A stretch of DNA of 64,000 nucleotides. Source: Humibacillus xanthopallidus. GTDB lineage: Bacteria > Actinomycetota > Actinomycetes > Actinomycetales > Dermatophilaceae. This document shows, piece by piece, positions 1 to 8,679 of the stretch. The stretch is taken from positions 2,170,001-2,234,000 of the forward strand of contig NZ_VFQF01000001.1 in the NCBI RefSeq assembly GCF_006717145.1. Reading direction: 5' to 3'. Position 1 is the stretch's first letter. Every line of letters begins with the position of its first letter. The translations under genes and the position numbers were made by a program. The notes beneath the pieces are model-generated. The model was not told the DNA's origin. It saw nothing but the letters and a program-made list of their open reading frames with translations, and made no database searches.

Positions 1-1
1 G

Positions 2-52
2 TTCATGCCTCAAGGTGAGTGGCTGCACTTCGTGGTTGTCGCCCACGTCTGA
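2..52 (+). CDS. 3' end of an unidentified plus-strand gene (partial)
   Basis: The frame starting at base 2 is open from the window edge to a TGA at 50-52 and ends ...EWLHFVVVAHV. Only 16 codons are visible, so no family can be assigned. It would converge on the minus-strand gene that ends at 75. It may be the tail of a real gene or a chance open frame. Confidence 0.25.
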   Translation, partial: FMPQGEWLHFVVVAHV

Positions 53-74
53 TCGCATGACACGGGGCGATCCA

Positions 75-911
75 TCAGCCGCTCATGGCGTCGCCGGCGT
101 CGACAATCCAAGGGGCGCGGCGCTGCCACGGACGCCACCTCGGCGGGAGGGTCACCGAAAGCTCGTGGGGAGATGCAACCTGTAGCTCGGCAAGGTTCTG
201 GTCGAGCAGCCGGCGCTCCACCTCCGAGTCGTAGGCAGCCCCCACCTTCCCGTGATGCACCATGGGCGTGGCATCGACCACCCCGAGACGAAGGCCCTGG
301 GTTCTCGCGAGGCCGGACCAAACAACGTCGAGGCCCCACCCCATCTGAGCTTCGGCGGGGAAGGGCAGCACCAGGCGCTGTGCTCGGGGAGACACTGCGA
401 CGAGCGGGCCGACCTCGACATATCCGACCTGACGGGCGGTCGTCGCCGCTCGGACCTCGAGATTCTCGTAGGTGCCATGGCTTCCGAGCACATGAGCAGG
501 CTGGGCAATGTCGAGTCCCGCAGCAGCCACAAACCGTAAGAAGGCGCTGGGTCCCTGCCGGGCGAACGTCAGATCATCGTCTGCCAGGAGGACGTACTCA
601 TCAGGTTCTGGAGGAGCGGCATCAGCGAGTGACTGGAGCAACGGCATCCTCGCGCCGGCTCCGACAGACGCCGTCCATCGGGCGAGTTCCCGATGTTCAG
701 CGTCGAGGGCGTGCAGGCTCGGTCTGACCCCTGGGCCGAGAGCCGCAAGGAGGTGGAGCAGTCGGGGAGCATTCGCGGCGCGATAGACCCCGTAGAGCCG
801 CGCTGGAGGCGCTGCCGGCAGCATCGCTCTCGTCGGCATGTGGGCGTTCAGCCGTTGCAGTACTGGCCTCACTACTCTCGTGGCACGGGTGCGCGGGGAG
901 AGGACCTGCAT
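75..911 (-). CDS. putative GT-A type glycosyltransferase
   Basis: This 278-residue protein has no signal peptide or membrane segment. A DDD motif (LLADDDLTF, about residue 110) follows a Rossmann-like first half and matches the metal and nucleotide-sugar binding DXD of GT-A enzymes. Further on are GWGLDVVW and DATPMVHHG, an arrangement known from DUF707-like and GT2-like sugar transferases. The start is the ATG at 911. The next gene diverges from 992, so the 80-bp gap probably carries both promoters. The acceptor is unknown; the locus suggests surface polysaccharide. Family assignment rests on the DXD and the tail motif only. Confidence 0.6.
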   Translation of the reverse strand: MQVLSPRTRATRVVRPVLQRLNAHMPTRAMLPAAPPARLYGVYRAANAPRLLHLLAALGPGVRPSLHALDAEHRELARWTASVGAGARMPLLQSLADAAPPEPDEYVLLADDDLTFARQGPSAFLRFVAAAGLDIAQPAHVLGSHGTYENLEVRAATTARQVGYVEVGPLVAVSPRAQRLVLPFPAEAQMGWGLDVVWSGLARTQGLRLGVVDATPMVHHGKVGAAYDSEVERRLLDQNLAELQVASPHELSVTLPPRWRPWQRRAPWIVDAGDAMSG

Positions 912-991
912 ACGGGCAAACTACCTCGTGAGACGTGAGCCGCTTCCCTATCGTCTGGCGGGCGAGCAGTAGCTTGCGAAAAGGAGGTGTC

Positions 992-1969
992 ATGGGTGTG
1001 AGGCAACAGCTTGGGACCGCGCGGCGACGGTTGACCGAGCTCAGCGACCCTGAGGACCGTGCGGCGCGGGCCCGCGTGCGGCGAGGACTGGATCTACCAC
1101 CCCTGCCCAGCTCACCTGGCTCTCGGAGGTCGAGCAAACGTGGCCAGTCAGTCTGGGCGGTCACGATGGTGAAAGACGAAGCGGACATCATCGGAACGAC
1201 ACTCCTCCATCTGCTCGACCAGGATGTTGACGGAATCCTCGTCGCCGACAACGGTTCGACCGACGACACCCGTGCCGTGATCGAGCAGATCGCCTCGACG
1301 GCGCCGGTGTATCTGGCTGACGACAGGGAGCCGGCCTACTTCCAGTGGCACAAGATGACACGGTTGGCTCACTGGGCACGACGCGCGGGTGCGAAGTGGG
1401 TGATCCCCTTTGATGCTGACGAGCTGTGGTTCGCCGAGGGAGACACCGTGGCGGGCCACCTCCGGGGCAGCCAGGCCATGGCGGTGCGCGCCGCTGTCTT
1501 CAATGTTGCGCCGAGCGGAGGCGAGACGGGGATCGGGGACGCCGTGGGCTGGGTCATGGGTCGCCAGCCTGCCGAGATGTCCAAGGTTGCCTTTCGCCCT
1601 CACCCCCTCATGGCGCTGTCCATGGGCAACCACGAGATAGACCGGCCTGGAGTGGAGACCTCGGGACTTGGAATCGCGCACCTGCCCTACCGCAGCCCTG
1701 CGCAGTTCGCCCGCAAGGTCCGCACCGGTGCGGCAGCTTTGGAGGAGGTGCCAGGCGCCTCCGGGTTCCACTGGCGCGATCTCGGATCCCTGCCGAACGA
1801 GGACCTTGACCGCGTGTGGTCAGACCTGCTGGCTGGTCGGGCGGGGCAGCGTGTGATGTGGCTGCCTGAGGGACAGCTCGAGCCAGTCGATGTCTTTCAC
1901 TGGCACACGTGGGGGTCGGATGTCTCCCTTGTCGATCCGCCTGCGCTTTCCCAACCCAGCGCGCTGTAG
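992..1969 (+). CDS. glycosyltransferase family 2-like protein
   Basis: This 325-residue protein carries the start of a GT2 fold: WAVTMVKDEADII, then ADNGSTDDT (nucleotide binding) and IPFDADELW (DXD-like). This pattern is typical of the Glyco_tranf_2_4 group of cytoplasmic transferases. The ATG at 992 was chosen because a strong Shine-Dalgarno sequence, AAGGAGGT, ends 4 nt before it; an upstream in-frame start at 935 has none. It diverges from the transferase at 75-911 and converges on a membrane-protein gene 18 bp downstream. The donor and acceptor sugars cannot be read from the sequence. Confidence 0.8.
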   Translation: MGVRQQLGTARRRLTELSDPEDRAARARVRRGLDLPPLPSSPGSRRSSKRGQSVWAVTMVKDEADIIGTTLLHLLDQDVDGILVADNGSTDDTRAVIEQIASTAPVYLADDREPAYFQWHKMTRLAHWARRAGAKWVIPFDADELWFAEGDTVAGHLRGSQAMAVRAAVFNVAPSGGETGIGDAVGWVMGRQPAEMSKVAFRPHPLMALSMGNHEIDRPGVETSGLGIAHLPYRSPAQFARKVRTGAAALEEVPGASGFHWRDLGSLPNEDLDRVWSDLLAGRAGQRVMWLPEGQLEPVDVFHWHTWGSDVSLVDPPALSQPSAL

Positions 1970-1987
1970 GCGGCCTCGCCGGGGCCG

Positions 1988-2572
1988 TCAGAGGGTGCGC
2001 ATCACGAGGAACCACGCGACGACCGGGGCGCCGATGGCAAGGATGATGCCGATCACGCGGTAGGCCGCGGCGTGGCCGTAGACCTTGACGATGACGGCCG
2101 CGCCGACGCCGACGGCGAAGACCCAGAGCGAGTAGGTGGCGAACTGCGCGCTCAGCTCGACGATCTCCGGTGACTTCGTGATGTTCGCGATGGTCGCGGC
2201 CTTGCCGGCCGGGCCCCAGGGCGCCGGGAGAGGCGCCTGGGCGAGCAGCAGGAACGCCAGCCCGAGCACGTCCGTGCGCAGGAATGACCGGTTGCGCTCG
2301 CTCAGCTGCCGGCGGCTCTGCACCGACGGCACGACGGCGGGAGGCGGCGCGCGGAACGCCCTGGGGAGGGTCCACAGCAGCCCGGGGAGGCCGACGAGCA
2401 CGGCGAGGAAGGCGGCATACAGCTCCGGCTTGTTCTCGGAGGCGAACGAGAAGGCCGTGACGATCACCGGGGTGGCCTTGGTGAGCACCCAGACGTAGGC
2501 GACGAAGGCGACGAGGGCGCCGATCGCCACGAGGACGTCGGCGCTGCGCGATCGCCGGGGTCCGCTGGGCAT
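1988..2572 (-). CDS. hypothetical membrane protein
   Basis: This 194-residue protein has about four hydrophobic segments. One is near the N-terminus (VLVAIGALVAFVAYVWVL), one follows the ENKPELY stretch, and two are in the C-terminal third ending FLVMRTL. No catalytic motif is visible. The ATG at 2572 has a TACACT -10 box (2580-2585 on this strand) exactly 7 nt upstream, so the mRNA is probably leaderless. The reading frame stays open far upstream but there it runs antisense to the LCP gene, so that part is rejected. It shares a divergent promoter region with the LCP gene. Confidence 0.7.
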   Translation of the reverse strand: MPSGPRRSRSADVLVAIGALVAFVAYVWVLTKATPVIVTAFSFASENKPELYAAFLAVLVGLPGLLWTLPRAFRAPPPAVVPSVQSRRQLSERNRSFLRTDVLGLAFLLLAQAPLPAPWGPAGKAATIANITKSPEIVELSAQFATYSLWVFAVGVGAAVIVKVYGHAAAYRVIGIILAIGAPVVAWFLVMRTL

Positions 2573-2579
2573 GGCGGAC

Positions 2580-2585
2580 AGTGTA
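2580..2585 (-). promoter_or_regulatory. -10 box of a leaderless promoter
   Basis: TACACT on the minus strand lies 7 nt before the ATG at 2572. It is mirrored by an identical TACACT on the plus strand at 2627-2632 that serves the LCP gene. No convincing -35 box is visible. Confidence 0.5.
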
Positions 2586-2626
2586 GGCAGACGTGGAACG
2601 CCGCCATGAACGGGCGGCTCGGCACT

Positions 2627-2632
2627 TACACT
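2627..2632 (+). promoter_or_regulatory. -10 box of a leaderless promoter (LCP gene)
   Basis: TACACT ends 6 nt before the GTG at 2639. This places the transcription start at or next to the start codon and argues against the upstream ATG at 2606. Confidence 0.5.
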
Positions 2633-2638
2633 GACCGC

Positions 2639-3694
2639 GTGGAAGACACAAGGGCGGCCCTGCTCGGCGATTCGGACGCAGACGCGGAAGAGCGCCCCAC
2701 GCTCGACGTGGGGACGGACGACGACGACCCCATCGAGCGGTCGCGGCGCAAGCGACGCAACCGCAAGGTCCTCATCGTCACGCTCGTCCTGCTCCTCGTC
2801 CCCATGCTCGCGGTCGGGGGCTACCTCGTCTGGCTCAACCAGATCGTCAGCAACAACGTCAAGCAGTCCGAGCTGCTGCCCAACGGCGGCCCTCTCGACG
2901 CGAACGGCAACGTCGTCCCACAGGTGATCGGCACCGGCACGAACTACCTCATCATCGGCAACGACGCAGGGCCGGACCGCCAGGGCGCCCGCTCCGACGT
3001 CATGGTCCTCGTCCACGTCCCGGCCGACCACCGCGACGTCACGATGATCCACTTCCCCCGTGACCTGTGGGTGCCGATCCCCGGCAAGGGCGAGGCCAAG
3101 CTCAACGCGTCGTATGCGTGGGGCGGGGCGCCGCTGCTCGTCAAGACGATGCAGAACATGCTCGGCGTCAAGATCGACCACGTCGCGATGCTCGGCTTCG
3201 AGGGCTTCAAGAACATGACCGACGCCGTCGGTGGCGTCGACGTCAACGTCGAGGAGGCCTCGAAGGGCGACGGCAAGGTCTTCAAGCAGGGCATCCAGCA
3301 CATGGACGGCGAGACGGCCCTCGTCTTCGTCCGCCAGCGCTACATGCTGAGCGAGGGCGACATCAGCCGTGGCAAGCGCCAGCTCGCCTTCGTCAAGGCA
3401 CTCATGCTCAAGACGCTGAGCAAGGACGTGCTGACCAACCCGATCAAACTCAAGGACTTCACCGAGGCCGCCACGAGCAACCTCACCGTCGACCAGAACC
3501 TCGACGTCGCCGACATGCGCGCCGAGGCCTTCGCGATGCGCAACCTCCGCGGCGGCGACGTCCGCTTCATCACGGCGCCCTTCAGCGGCTTCGGCACGAG
3601 CAAGGACGGCCAGTCGATCGACATCGTCGACAAGGGCCGCATGAGCGACCTCGGCAAGGCGATCCGCGAGGACACCCTCGAGTCCTACCAGTGA
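2639..3694 (+). CDS. LytR-CpsA-Psr (LCP) family wall-glycopolymer ligase
   Basis: LCP proteins move undecaprenyl-linked glycopolymers onto peptidoglycan outside the membrane. This 351-residue protein has an acidic cytoplasmic N-terminus, a basic stretch (RRKRRNRK), one membrane anchor (about residues 44-66) and an extracellular LCP domain. The domain includes NYLIIGNDAG, ARSDVMVLVHV, IHFPRDLWVPIPG and KLNASYAWGG, with the conserved Arg/Asp residues that bind the pyrophosphate. FVRQRYMLSEGDISRGKRQ is the late LCP motif. The GTG at 2639 is chosen because of the -10 box 6 nt upstream. It is the probable attachment step for the polysaccharide made by this locus. Confidence 0.9.
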   Translation: MEDTRAALLGDSDADAEERPTLDVGTDDDDPIERSRRKRRNRKVLIVTLVLLLVPMLAVGGYLVWLNQIVSNNVKQSELLPNGGPLDANGNVVPQVIGTGTNYLIIGNDAGPDRQGARSDVMVLVHVPADHRDVTMIHFPRDLWVPIPGKGEAKLNASYAWGGAPLLVKTMQNMLGVKIDHVAMLGFEGFKNMTDAVGGVDVNVEEASKGDGKVFKQGIQHMDGETALVFVRQRYMLSEGDISRGKRQLAFVKALMLKTLSKDVLTNPIKLKDFTEAATSNLTVDQNLDVADMRAEAFAMRNLRGGDVRFITAPFSGFGTSKDGQSIDIVDKGRMSDLGKAIREDTLESYQ

Positions 3695-3738
3695 CGCGGC
3701 CGCCCGGCCGGGTCTCTCGCACCGCACGGCTCTCCCGG

Positions 3739-3752
3739 GTCACCCGAGTGAC
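3739..3752. terminator. possible bidirectional hairpin between convergent genes
   Basis: GTCAC-CCGA-GTGAC forms a perfect 5-bp stem in the 73-bp gap between the LCP gene and the convergent gene at 3768. There is no T-run, so it is only a weak terminator candidate. Confidence 0.25.
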
Positions 3753-3767
3753 GCGGGACGGCGACCG

Positions 3768-4739
3768 CTAGCGCTGCTTCCACTTCGTGAGGTCGGCGTT
3801 GCCGCTGTAGACGGCGTCACCGGCGACGATCCAGCCTGCCGCGTTGACGATCGACACCCCGACCTGGCCTGCGCCTGACGGCACCTTCGTGCCGACGCAG
3901 GCGACGCTCTCGAGGCTCTTGCCCTTGACGACCCGCACGAGGTCGATGCCGGGGCAGTCGCCGCCGACGCGCGCGACGTAGGTCGTGAGGCGGTTCGACT
4001 CGATGCGGTTGCCCAGCGCGAGCCCGCCCTTGACGGAGCCGTCGTCGGCCCAGCTCTGGCCGCCGTCCTCGGTCACCATGACGCTGCCGTCGGCGCAGAG
4101 CGCCTGCGCCTCGTCGGCCGAGGTGCGCGAGAGGTCGATGACGTCGGTCGAGGCGCCGCACGGCTGGGCACGGGTGTCCTGCGGGGTCAGCACGTCGGTC
4201 GCCTTGTCGAGCTGGCGGGCCCACCCGCCCGAGACCGACGTGCCCGCCTGCCAGGTGGCACCGAGGTCGTTGCTGGCGTACTGCTTGAGGTCACAGCTGG
4301 AGCCGGCTCCGATCGCGAAGACGCGGTCGGCGGCGAGCGGCTGCACCCGGCTGACCGAGCGCGCCGGCGCCTTGACCTTGTCCCACGTCTTGCCGCCGTC
4401 GCTGGTCACGAGCAGGGTTGAGCCGCCCTTGTCGCACGAGCCCGTCGTCGCCCGCCACGCGGTCGTCGCGTCGAGCGCGCCGACGATCTCGGTCACGGGG
4501 GCCGGCTTCGGGCCGGTGGGTGCGTCGGAGGTGGCCGTCGTGCCGCTCGAGGGGGTCGCGGCGGGCGTCTTCGTCGACCCGGTCGCGCCGCTCGCGCCGG
4601 GGGTCGTGAAGGAGGCGACCGGCGTGGCGGCTGGGGCACCGGCGCCGTCCGGGTGGCTCGGGCGCAGCGCGAGCGCCACGAGGGCGACGTCGACCGCGAG
4701 GAAGCCCACCAGACCGATCGTGGCCACCTTTTTCTGCAT
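3768..4739 (-). CDS. secreted BNR/YCF48-like beta-propeller protein
   Basis: This 323-residue protein begins with a signal peptide or anchor (MQKKVATIGLVGFLAVDVAL...), followed by a low-complexity Thr/Ala/Pro linker. After that come sialidase-type BNR or Asp-box repeats: LLVTSDGGKTWDKV, YASNDLGATWQAG and MVTEDGGQSWADD. Such repeats fold as a beta-propeller and do not by themselves indicate an enzyme. The ATG at 4739 is preferred because the hydrophobic segment follows it directly; longer starts only add polar residues. It sits alone between the LCP gene and the phosphatase, and may bind wall or capsule glycans (inference). Confidence 0.7.
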   Translation of the reverse strand: MQKKVATIGLVGFLAVDVALVALALRPSHPDGAGAPAATPVASFTTPGASGATGSTKTPAATPSSGTTATSDAPTGPKPAPVTEIVGALDATTAWRATTGSCDKGGSTLLVTSDGGKTWDKVKAPARSVSRVQPLAADRVFAIGAGSSCDLKQYASNDLGATWQAGTSVSGGWARQLDKATDVLTPQDTRAQPCGASTDVIDLSRTSADEAQALCADGSVMVTEDGGQSWADDGSVKGGLALGNRIESNRLTTYVARVGGDCPGIDLVRVVKGKSLESVACVGTKVPSGAGQVGVSIVNAAGWIVAGDAVYSGNADLTKWKQR

Positions 4740-4814
4740 GCCTGTCCCCCACTCCTCACCCGAGCTCTGCCGGGTCACATCGTACGAGTCCCCCGGAGCC
4801 GGACCGAACCCTGT

Positions 4815-5441
4815 CTAGAGGATGGGTGGTCGCAGCGCCGGACCGACGACGAGCAGGGCCTTCTCGATCTCGCTCGCCATGATGGCGTATGCGTCGCGCC
4901 CTCGCTGGTAGGGGTCCGGGATGTCCGACTCCTCCGGAGGTCGGGCGCGGAAGAGCCCGCGGCGGTGGAGCGCGATCTCCCCGAGGCGCCTCGCCCACGG
5001 CAGCTCGGAATCGGTCTGCGCGGCCTCCGTCACGAGGTCGGCGTCACGCAGCAGGTCGGCGAGCTCACCCAGGGTGAAGGTCCGTCGCAGCACGCGCGGG
5101 TTGACCCGCACGGACTCGGCCCGGTGCATCTGGGTGGCCGCGATGACGAGGTCAGACTCGGCGAGCAGGGCCGGCGTGATCTGCCGTGAGGCGAAGCCGT
5201 CGGTGCTGCCGCCGGCCGCCACCAGCAGCTCGGCCGAGCCGGGCTCGATCGGCGCGCCGACCAGCGCCCGTGTGCCTGAGCTCGACACGACGGCGTCGGT
5301 GTCGGCGAGGAGCCCAGCCAGCCGCCGCTCGATGTAGGGCGACCGGCAGATGTTGCCGGTGCACACGACCATGATGTGGCCCACCGCCGGCCGGCGGCCG
5401 GCGTCATTCCCCTCCGCTCCCCCGAGCGATGCCTCGCTCAT
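4815..5441 (-). CDS. low-molecular-weight protein-tyrosine phosphatase
   Basis: The catalytic P-loop C-X5-R-S is seen as VVCTGNICRSPYIERR near residue 27, and the general-acid Asp lies in SDIPDPYQRGRDAY near the C-terminus. At 208 residues it is longer than the usual 150-160, with an N-terminal extension and an insertion. These enzymes dephosphorylate the tyrosine cluster of BY-kinases and so control polymer length; one such kinase starts at 7083. The ATG at 5441 overlaps the rmlC stop as ATGA, so it is translationally coupled to rmlC and rmlA. Confidence 0.88.
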   Translation of the reverse strand: MSEASLGGAEGNDAGRRPAVGHIMVVCTGNICRSPYIERRLAGLLADTDAVVSSSGTRALVGAPIEPGSAELLVAAGGSTDGFASRQITPALLAESDLVIAATQMHRAESVRVNPRVLRRTFTLGELADLLRDADLVTEAAQTDSELPWARRLGEIALHRRGLFRARPPEESDIPDPYQRGRDAYAIMASEIEKALLVVGPALRPPIL

Positions 5442-6073
5442 GCCGCTCCCGAGCCTCCCGACAGGGGGGCGCGCGCGGCTGCGAGCGTCTCGGCGTAGGC
5501 GGTGCACACCTCGAAGCTGGGAAGGAGCCCATCCTCCAGCGCGGCCCGCAGGGTCGGCGCGGCCGAGTCCTTGGGCGACAGCAGCGGCTCGATGCCGTCC
5601 GGCAGGGTCAGCCCCACCTCCGGGTCGAGCGGGTTGATGCCGCGCTCCGCTGTCGGGTTGTAGGCCGACGAGCAGAGGTAGTGCGCCGTCGTGCCGTCCT
5701 CCAGCGCGCAGAAGGCGTGACCGAGGCCCTCGGACAGGTAGACGGCCCGCCGGCCGCCCGTGTCGAGCAGGACCGAGTCCCACTGGCCGAAGGTCGGCGA
5801 CCCGACGCGAAGGTCGACGACGTAGTCGATGAGCGCCCCGGCGACGACAGTGACGTACTTCGCCTGCCCCACGGGCACATCAGCGAAGTGGATGCCGCGC
5901 ACGGTGCCGCGCGACGAGACCGAGACGTTGCTCTGCACGACGTCGAGGCGGTGGCCGATGACGTCGGCGAGCTTGTCGCCGCGGAAGGACTCGAGGAAGA
6001 CGCCCCGGTCGTCCGGGAAGACGCGCGGGGTCACCTCCCAGGCGCCGGCGATCGACAGCGGTCGGATCTCCAT
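5438..6073 (-). CDS. rmlC: dTDP-4-dehydrorhamnose 3,5-epimerase
   Basis: RmlC converts dTDP-4-keto-6-deoxyglucose to dTDP-4-keto-rhamnose. This 211-residue cupin shows the family start (VTPRVFPDDRGVFLESF), the catalytic His region SSRGTVRGIHF, VDLRVGSPTFGQW, and LSEGLGHAFCALED with the conserved Gly-His-Ala-Phe. YNPTAERGINPLDPEVGL is the usual C-terminal block. Its ATG shares one base with the rmlA stop (TGATG) and its own stop overlaps the phosphatase start, so the three genes form a tight minus-strand operon. Confidence 0.93.
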   Translation of the reverse strand: MEIRPLSIAGAWEVTPRVFPDDRGVFLESFRGDKLADVIGHRLDVVQSNVSVSSRGTVRGIHFADVPVGQAKYVTVVAGALIDYVVDLRVGSPTFGQWDSVLLDTGGRRAVYLSEGLGHAFCALEDGTTAHYLCSSAYNPTAERGINPLDPEVGLTLPDGIEPLLSPKDSAAPTLRAALEDGLLPSFEVCTAYAETLAAARAPLSGGSGAA

Positions 6074-6960
6074 CAGCTCTCCTCCAGCGCGTCGTGGGCG
6101 TCGGCCAGCAGGGCGTGCAGGTAGAGGCCGTAGCCGCTCTTGGCCTGCGCGTCGGCGTGCACGCGAAGGCCCTCGTCGTCGAGCCAGCCGTTGCGCCAGG
6201 CGATCTCCTCGACGCAGCCGATCTTCTGGCCCTGCCGAGCCTCGACGACGTGGACGTACTGGCTGGCCTCCATGAGGCCGGTGAACGTGCCGGTGTCGAA
6301 CCACGCCGTGCCCCGGGGCAGCGGCGTCACCGTCAGGGTGCCGCGCCGGAGGTACTCGTCGTTGACGGCCGTGATCTCGAGCTCGCCGCGCGCGCTCGGG
6401 GTGAGGTTGCGCGCGATCTCGACGACGTCGTTGTCGTAGAAGTAGAGGCCGGGCACGGCGTAGTTGGACTTCGGGTGGGCGGGCTTCTCCTCGATGGAGA
6501 GCACCGTGCCGTCCTCGTCGAACTCCACGACGCCGTATGCCGTCGGGTCGGCCACGCGGTAGGCGAAGACGTGCCCGCCGTGGACGTTCGTGTTGTCGCG
6601 CAGGCGCGAGCCGAGGCCCGGGCCGAAGAAGATGTTGTCGCCGAGCACGAGAGCGACCTGGTCGTCGCCGATGAAGTCGGCGCCGAGGATGAAGGCCTGG
6701 GCGAGCCCGTCGGGGCTGGCCTGCACGGCATACGTGATCGACATGCCCCACTGCGAGCCGTCACCGAGCAGCCGCTCGAACTGCGGGCCGTCCTGCGGCG
6801 TCGTGATGACGAGCACCTCGCGGATGCCCGCCATCATCAGGGTCGACAACGGGTAGTAGACCATCGGCTTGTCATAGACGGGCATCAGCTGCTTGCTGAT
6901 GCCACGCGTGATGGGGTGCAGTCGTGTGCCCGATCCCCCGGCCAGGATGATGCCCTTCAT
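6073..6960 (-). CDS. rmlA: glucose-1-phosphate thymidylyltransferase
   Basis: RmlA makes dTDP-glucose from dTTP and glucose-1-phosphate, the first step to dTDP-rhamnose. The 295-residue protein opens with [16 protein letters not shown] and shows [27 protein letters not shown] (metal-binding Asp) and [18 protein letters not shown]. The start at 6960 fits the conserved N-terminus. A TAGGCT -10 box lies 7 nt upstream, so the transcript is probably leaderless. It heads the operon rmlA-rmlC-phosphatase. The other two rhamnose genes, rmlB and rmlD, are on the plus strand at 11753-13671. Confidence 0.95.
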   Translation of the reverse strand: MKGIILAGGSGTRLHPITRGISKQLMPVYDKPMVYYPLSTLMMAGIREVLVITTPQDGPQFERLLGDGSQWGMSITYAVQASPDGLAQAFILGADFIGDDQVALVLGDNIFFGPGLGSRLRDNTNVHGGHVFAYRVADPTAYGVVEFDEDGTVLSIEEKPAHPKSNYAVPGLYFYDNDVVEIARNLTPSARGELEITAVNDEYLRRGTLTVTPLPRGTAWFDTGTFTGLMEASQYVHVVEARQGQKIGCVEEIAWRNGWLDDEGLRVHADAQAKSGYGLYLHALLADAHDALEES

Positions 6961-6967
6961 GCGCGCC

Positions 6968-6973
6968 AGCCTA
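6968..6973 (-). promoter_or_regulatory. -10 box of leaderless rmlA promoter
   Basis: TAGGCT on the minus strand lies 7 nt before the rmlA ATG. The same type of -10 and spacing occurs at rmlB and the LCP gene. Confidence 0.5.
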
Positions 6974-7082
6974 GAGGTCTCCGCAGCGTGCTCGCGTCTC
7001 GACCCGTAGGCCGAACGGGCGGTTAGTCCGAGTTTCGGTATCGTTGGCGCGACCAACCGGGGGTCCGACGAAAGGTGCACGC

Positions 7083-8567
7083 GTGGAGCTCCGCGACTAT
7101 CTCGAGGTTGCCCGCAAACGCTGGCGCCTGATCGCAGCAGTGACGCTGGCCGTCCTCGCCGCCGCAGCCGTGTGGACCATTCTCACGCCCAAGACGTATG
7201 CCGCGACGACCCAGTTCTTCGTGTCGACCACCACGTCTGGCGACTCCAATGCGGCTTCGCTGCAACAGGGCAACACCTTCACGCAGGCCCGCGTGAAGTC
7301 CTACACCCAACTGCTCGAGTCGCCCAAGGTGCTCGACCCCGTGATCGCGGCAACTGGCCTTGACGTAACGTCTGTAGAGCTCGCGAAGCAAATCACGTCG
7401 ACCGTGCCGCTGGACACTGTCGTCATCGAGGTCACGGTAAGCGACGCAAGCGCCGAACGCGCCACGAAGATCGCAGGCGAGCTCGGTGAGGTATTCCCGC
7501 GCACCATCGCTGATCTCGAGAAGGTTCAAGACAACCAGCCCAGTCCCGTGAAGGTCACGGTCGTCAAGGACGCCACGGCGGAAGCGGCGCCGGTCAGCCC
7601 GCGACCGGCACGCAACCTGCTTCTTGGCGGTGTCATCGGTTTGCTGCTCGGACTCGGAATCGCTTTGCTCCGGGAGACGCTTGACCAACGCGTCAAATCT
7701 GAGCGTGAAGTGGCGTCCGTTACGGACGCGACGGTCATCGGAGGGATTGCTTTCGACGCCGACGCTCCCGACCATCCACTCATCGTTCAAGTTGACCCTC
7801 GCTCGGCTCGAGCCGAAGCATTCCGATCACTGCGCACGAACCTTCAGTTCGTCAACGTAGCCAATCCGCCCAAGAGCATCGTGGTCACCTCGTCGGTACC
7901 GGGTGAAGGCAAGTCGACCACAGCAGCCAACCTCGCCATCAGTTTGGCCGACGCAGGCCAGAGCGTCGTCATCATCGAAGGGGACCTTCGTAGGCCACGC
8001 CTGTTGGAGTACATGGGCTTCGAGGGAGCGGTCGGCCTCACCGATGTGCTCATCGGTCGCGTGGATGTCAAGGATGCGCTTCAGCAGTTCGGACGGTCAC
8101 AGCTGTGGCTTCTGGGTTCTGGGCCCATCCCCCCCAACCCCAGTGAGTTGCTGGGATCAAGCCGCATGGGCGCTCTGATCGACGAACTAGTGGAGAGCTA
8201 CGACTTCGTCATCGTGGATGCGCCCCCGCTGCTCCCTGTGACGGACGCAGCTGTGGTCTCCACCTTGGTGGACGGCGCGGTGGTCGTCGTCGGAGCAGAA
8301 ATCGTCACGCGTGACCAGCTACGGCATGCGCTGGACTCCCTTGTAGCCGTCAAGGGCAACATCCTCGGGCTCATCCTCAACCGGGTCTTGGCCAAGCCGG
8401 GCAGCACCTACAGCACCTACGGCTATCGCTACGAGCAGGACACTGAACGGGGTCGAGCGAAAAGTCGCCAAGAGCCCGCAACACGGCGGGACGCCGCGGC
8501 CACTTCTGCTCCCGGGGCCGACAGCTCCAGGCGCTCGGAGACCCCGGAGGCCTCCGCTCTCTCCTGA
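7083..8567 (+). CDS. Wzz-type chain-length regulator fused to BY-kinase
   Basis: This 494-residue polysaccharide co-polymerase and tyrosine autokinase has two membrane segments (about residues 17-35 and 178-198) flanking an extracytoplasmic Wzz domain. The cytoplasmic kinase follows: Walker [12 protein letters not shown] near 270, Walker A' IIEGDLRRP near 298 and Walker [11 protein letters not shown] near 377. The C-terminus has a Tyr-rich patch (YSTYGYRYE), the usual autophosphorylation site. The start is GTG 7083, preceded by GAAAGGTG. Glu replaces the more common Asp in the A' motif. It probably sets polymer length with the phosphatase at 4815. A second such kinase is at 34777. Confidence 0.92.
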   Translation: MELRDYLEVARKRWRLIAAVTLAVLAAAAVWTILTPKTYAATTQFFVSTTTSGDSNAASLQQGNTFTQARVKSYTQLLESPKVLDPVIAATGLDVTSVELAKQITSTVPLDTVVIEVTVSDASAERATKIAGELGEVFPRTIADLEKVQDNQPSPVKVTVVKDATAEAAPVSPRPARNLLLGGVIGLLLGLGIALLRETLDQRVKSEREVASVTDATVIGGIAFDADAPDHPLIVQVDPRSARAEAFRSLRTNLQFVNVANPPKSIVVTSSVPGEGKSTTAANLAISLADAGQSVVIIEGDLRRPRLLEYMGFEGAVGLTDVLIGRVDVKDALQQFGRSQLWLLGSGPIPPNPSELLGSSRMGALIDELVESYDFVIVDAPPLLPVTDAAVVSTLVDGAVVVVGAEIVTRDQLRHALDSLVAVKGNILGLILNRVLAKPGSTYSTYGYRYEQDTERGRAKSRQEPATRRDAAATSAPGADSSRRSETPEASALS

Positions 8568-8620
8568 CCCTGGCCTCGCCAGGCTGCAAGTGTCGCAACG
8601 GAGCGACGACGTCCTATGAA

Positions 8621-8633
8621 TGCCTAATAGGCA
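8621..8633. promoter_or_regulatory. perfect 13-nt palindrome upstream of acyltransferase
   Basis: TGCCTA-A-TAGGCA is a 6-bp inverted repeat with one central base, 47 nt before the acyltransferase ATG and 54 nt after the kinase stop. It could be an operator half-site pair or a short hairpin. No known regulator motif was recognised. Confidence 0.35.
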
Positions 8634-8679
8634 GCATTTAACGTCTCGTTCCGCTCATTACGCGAACGTAGGAGCACCC

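Noticed and set aside
2573-3727. A long minus-strand frame extends the membrane-protein gene upstream to about 3727.
   Set aside because: It is antisense to the LCP gene, which has clear conserved motifs, and the -10 box at 2580 fits a start at 2572.
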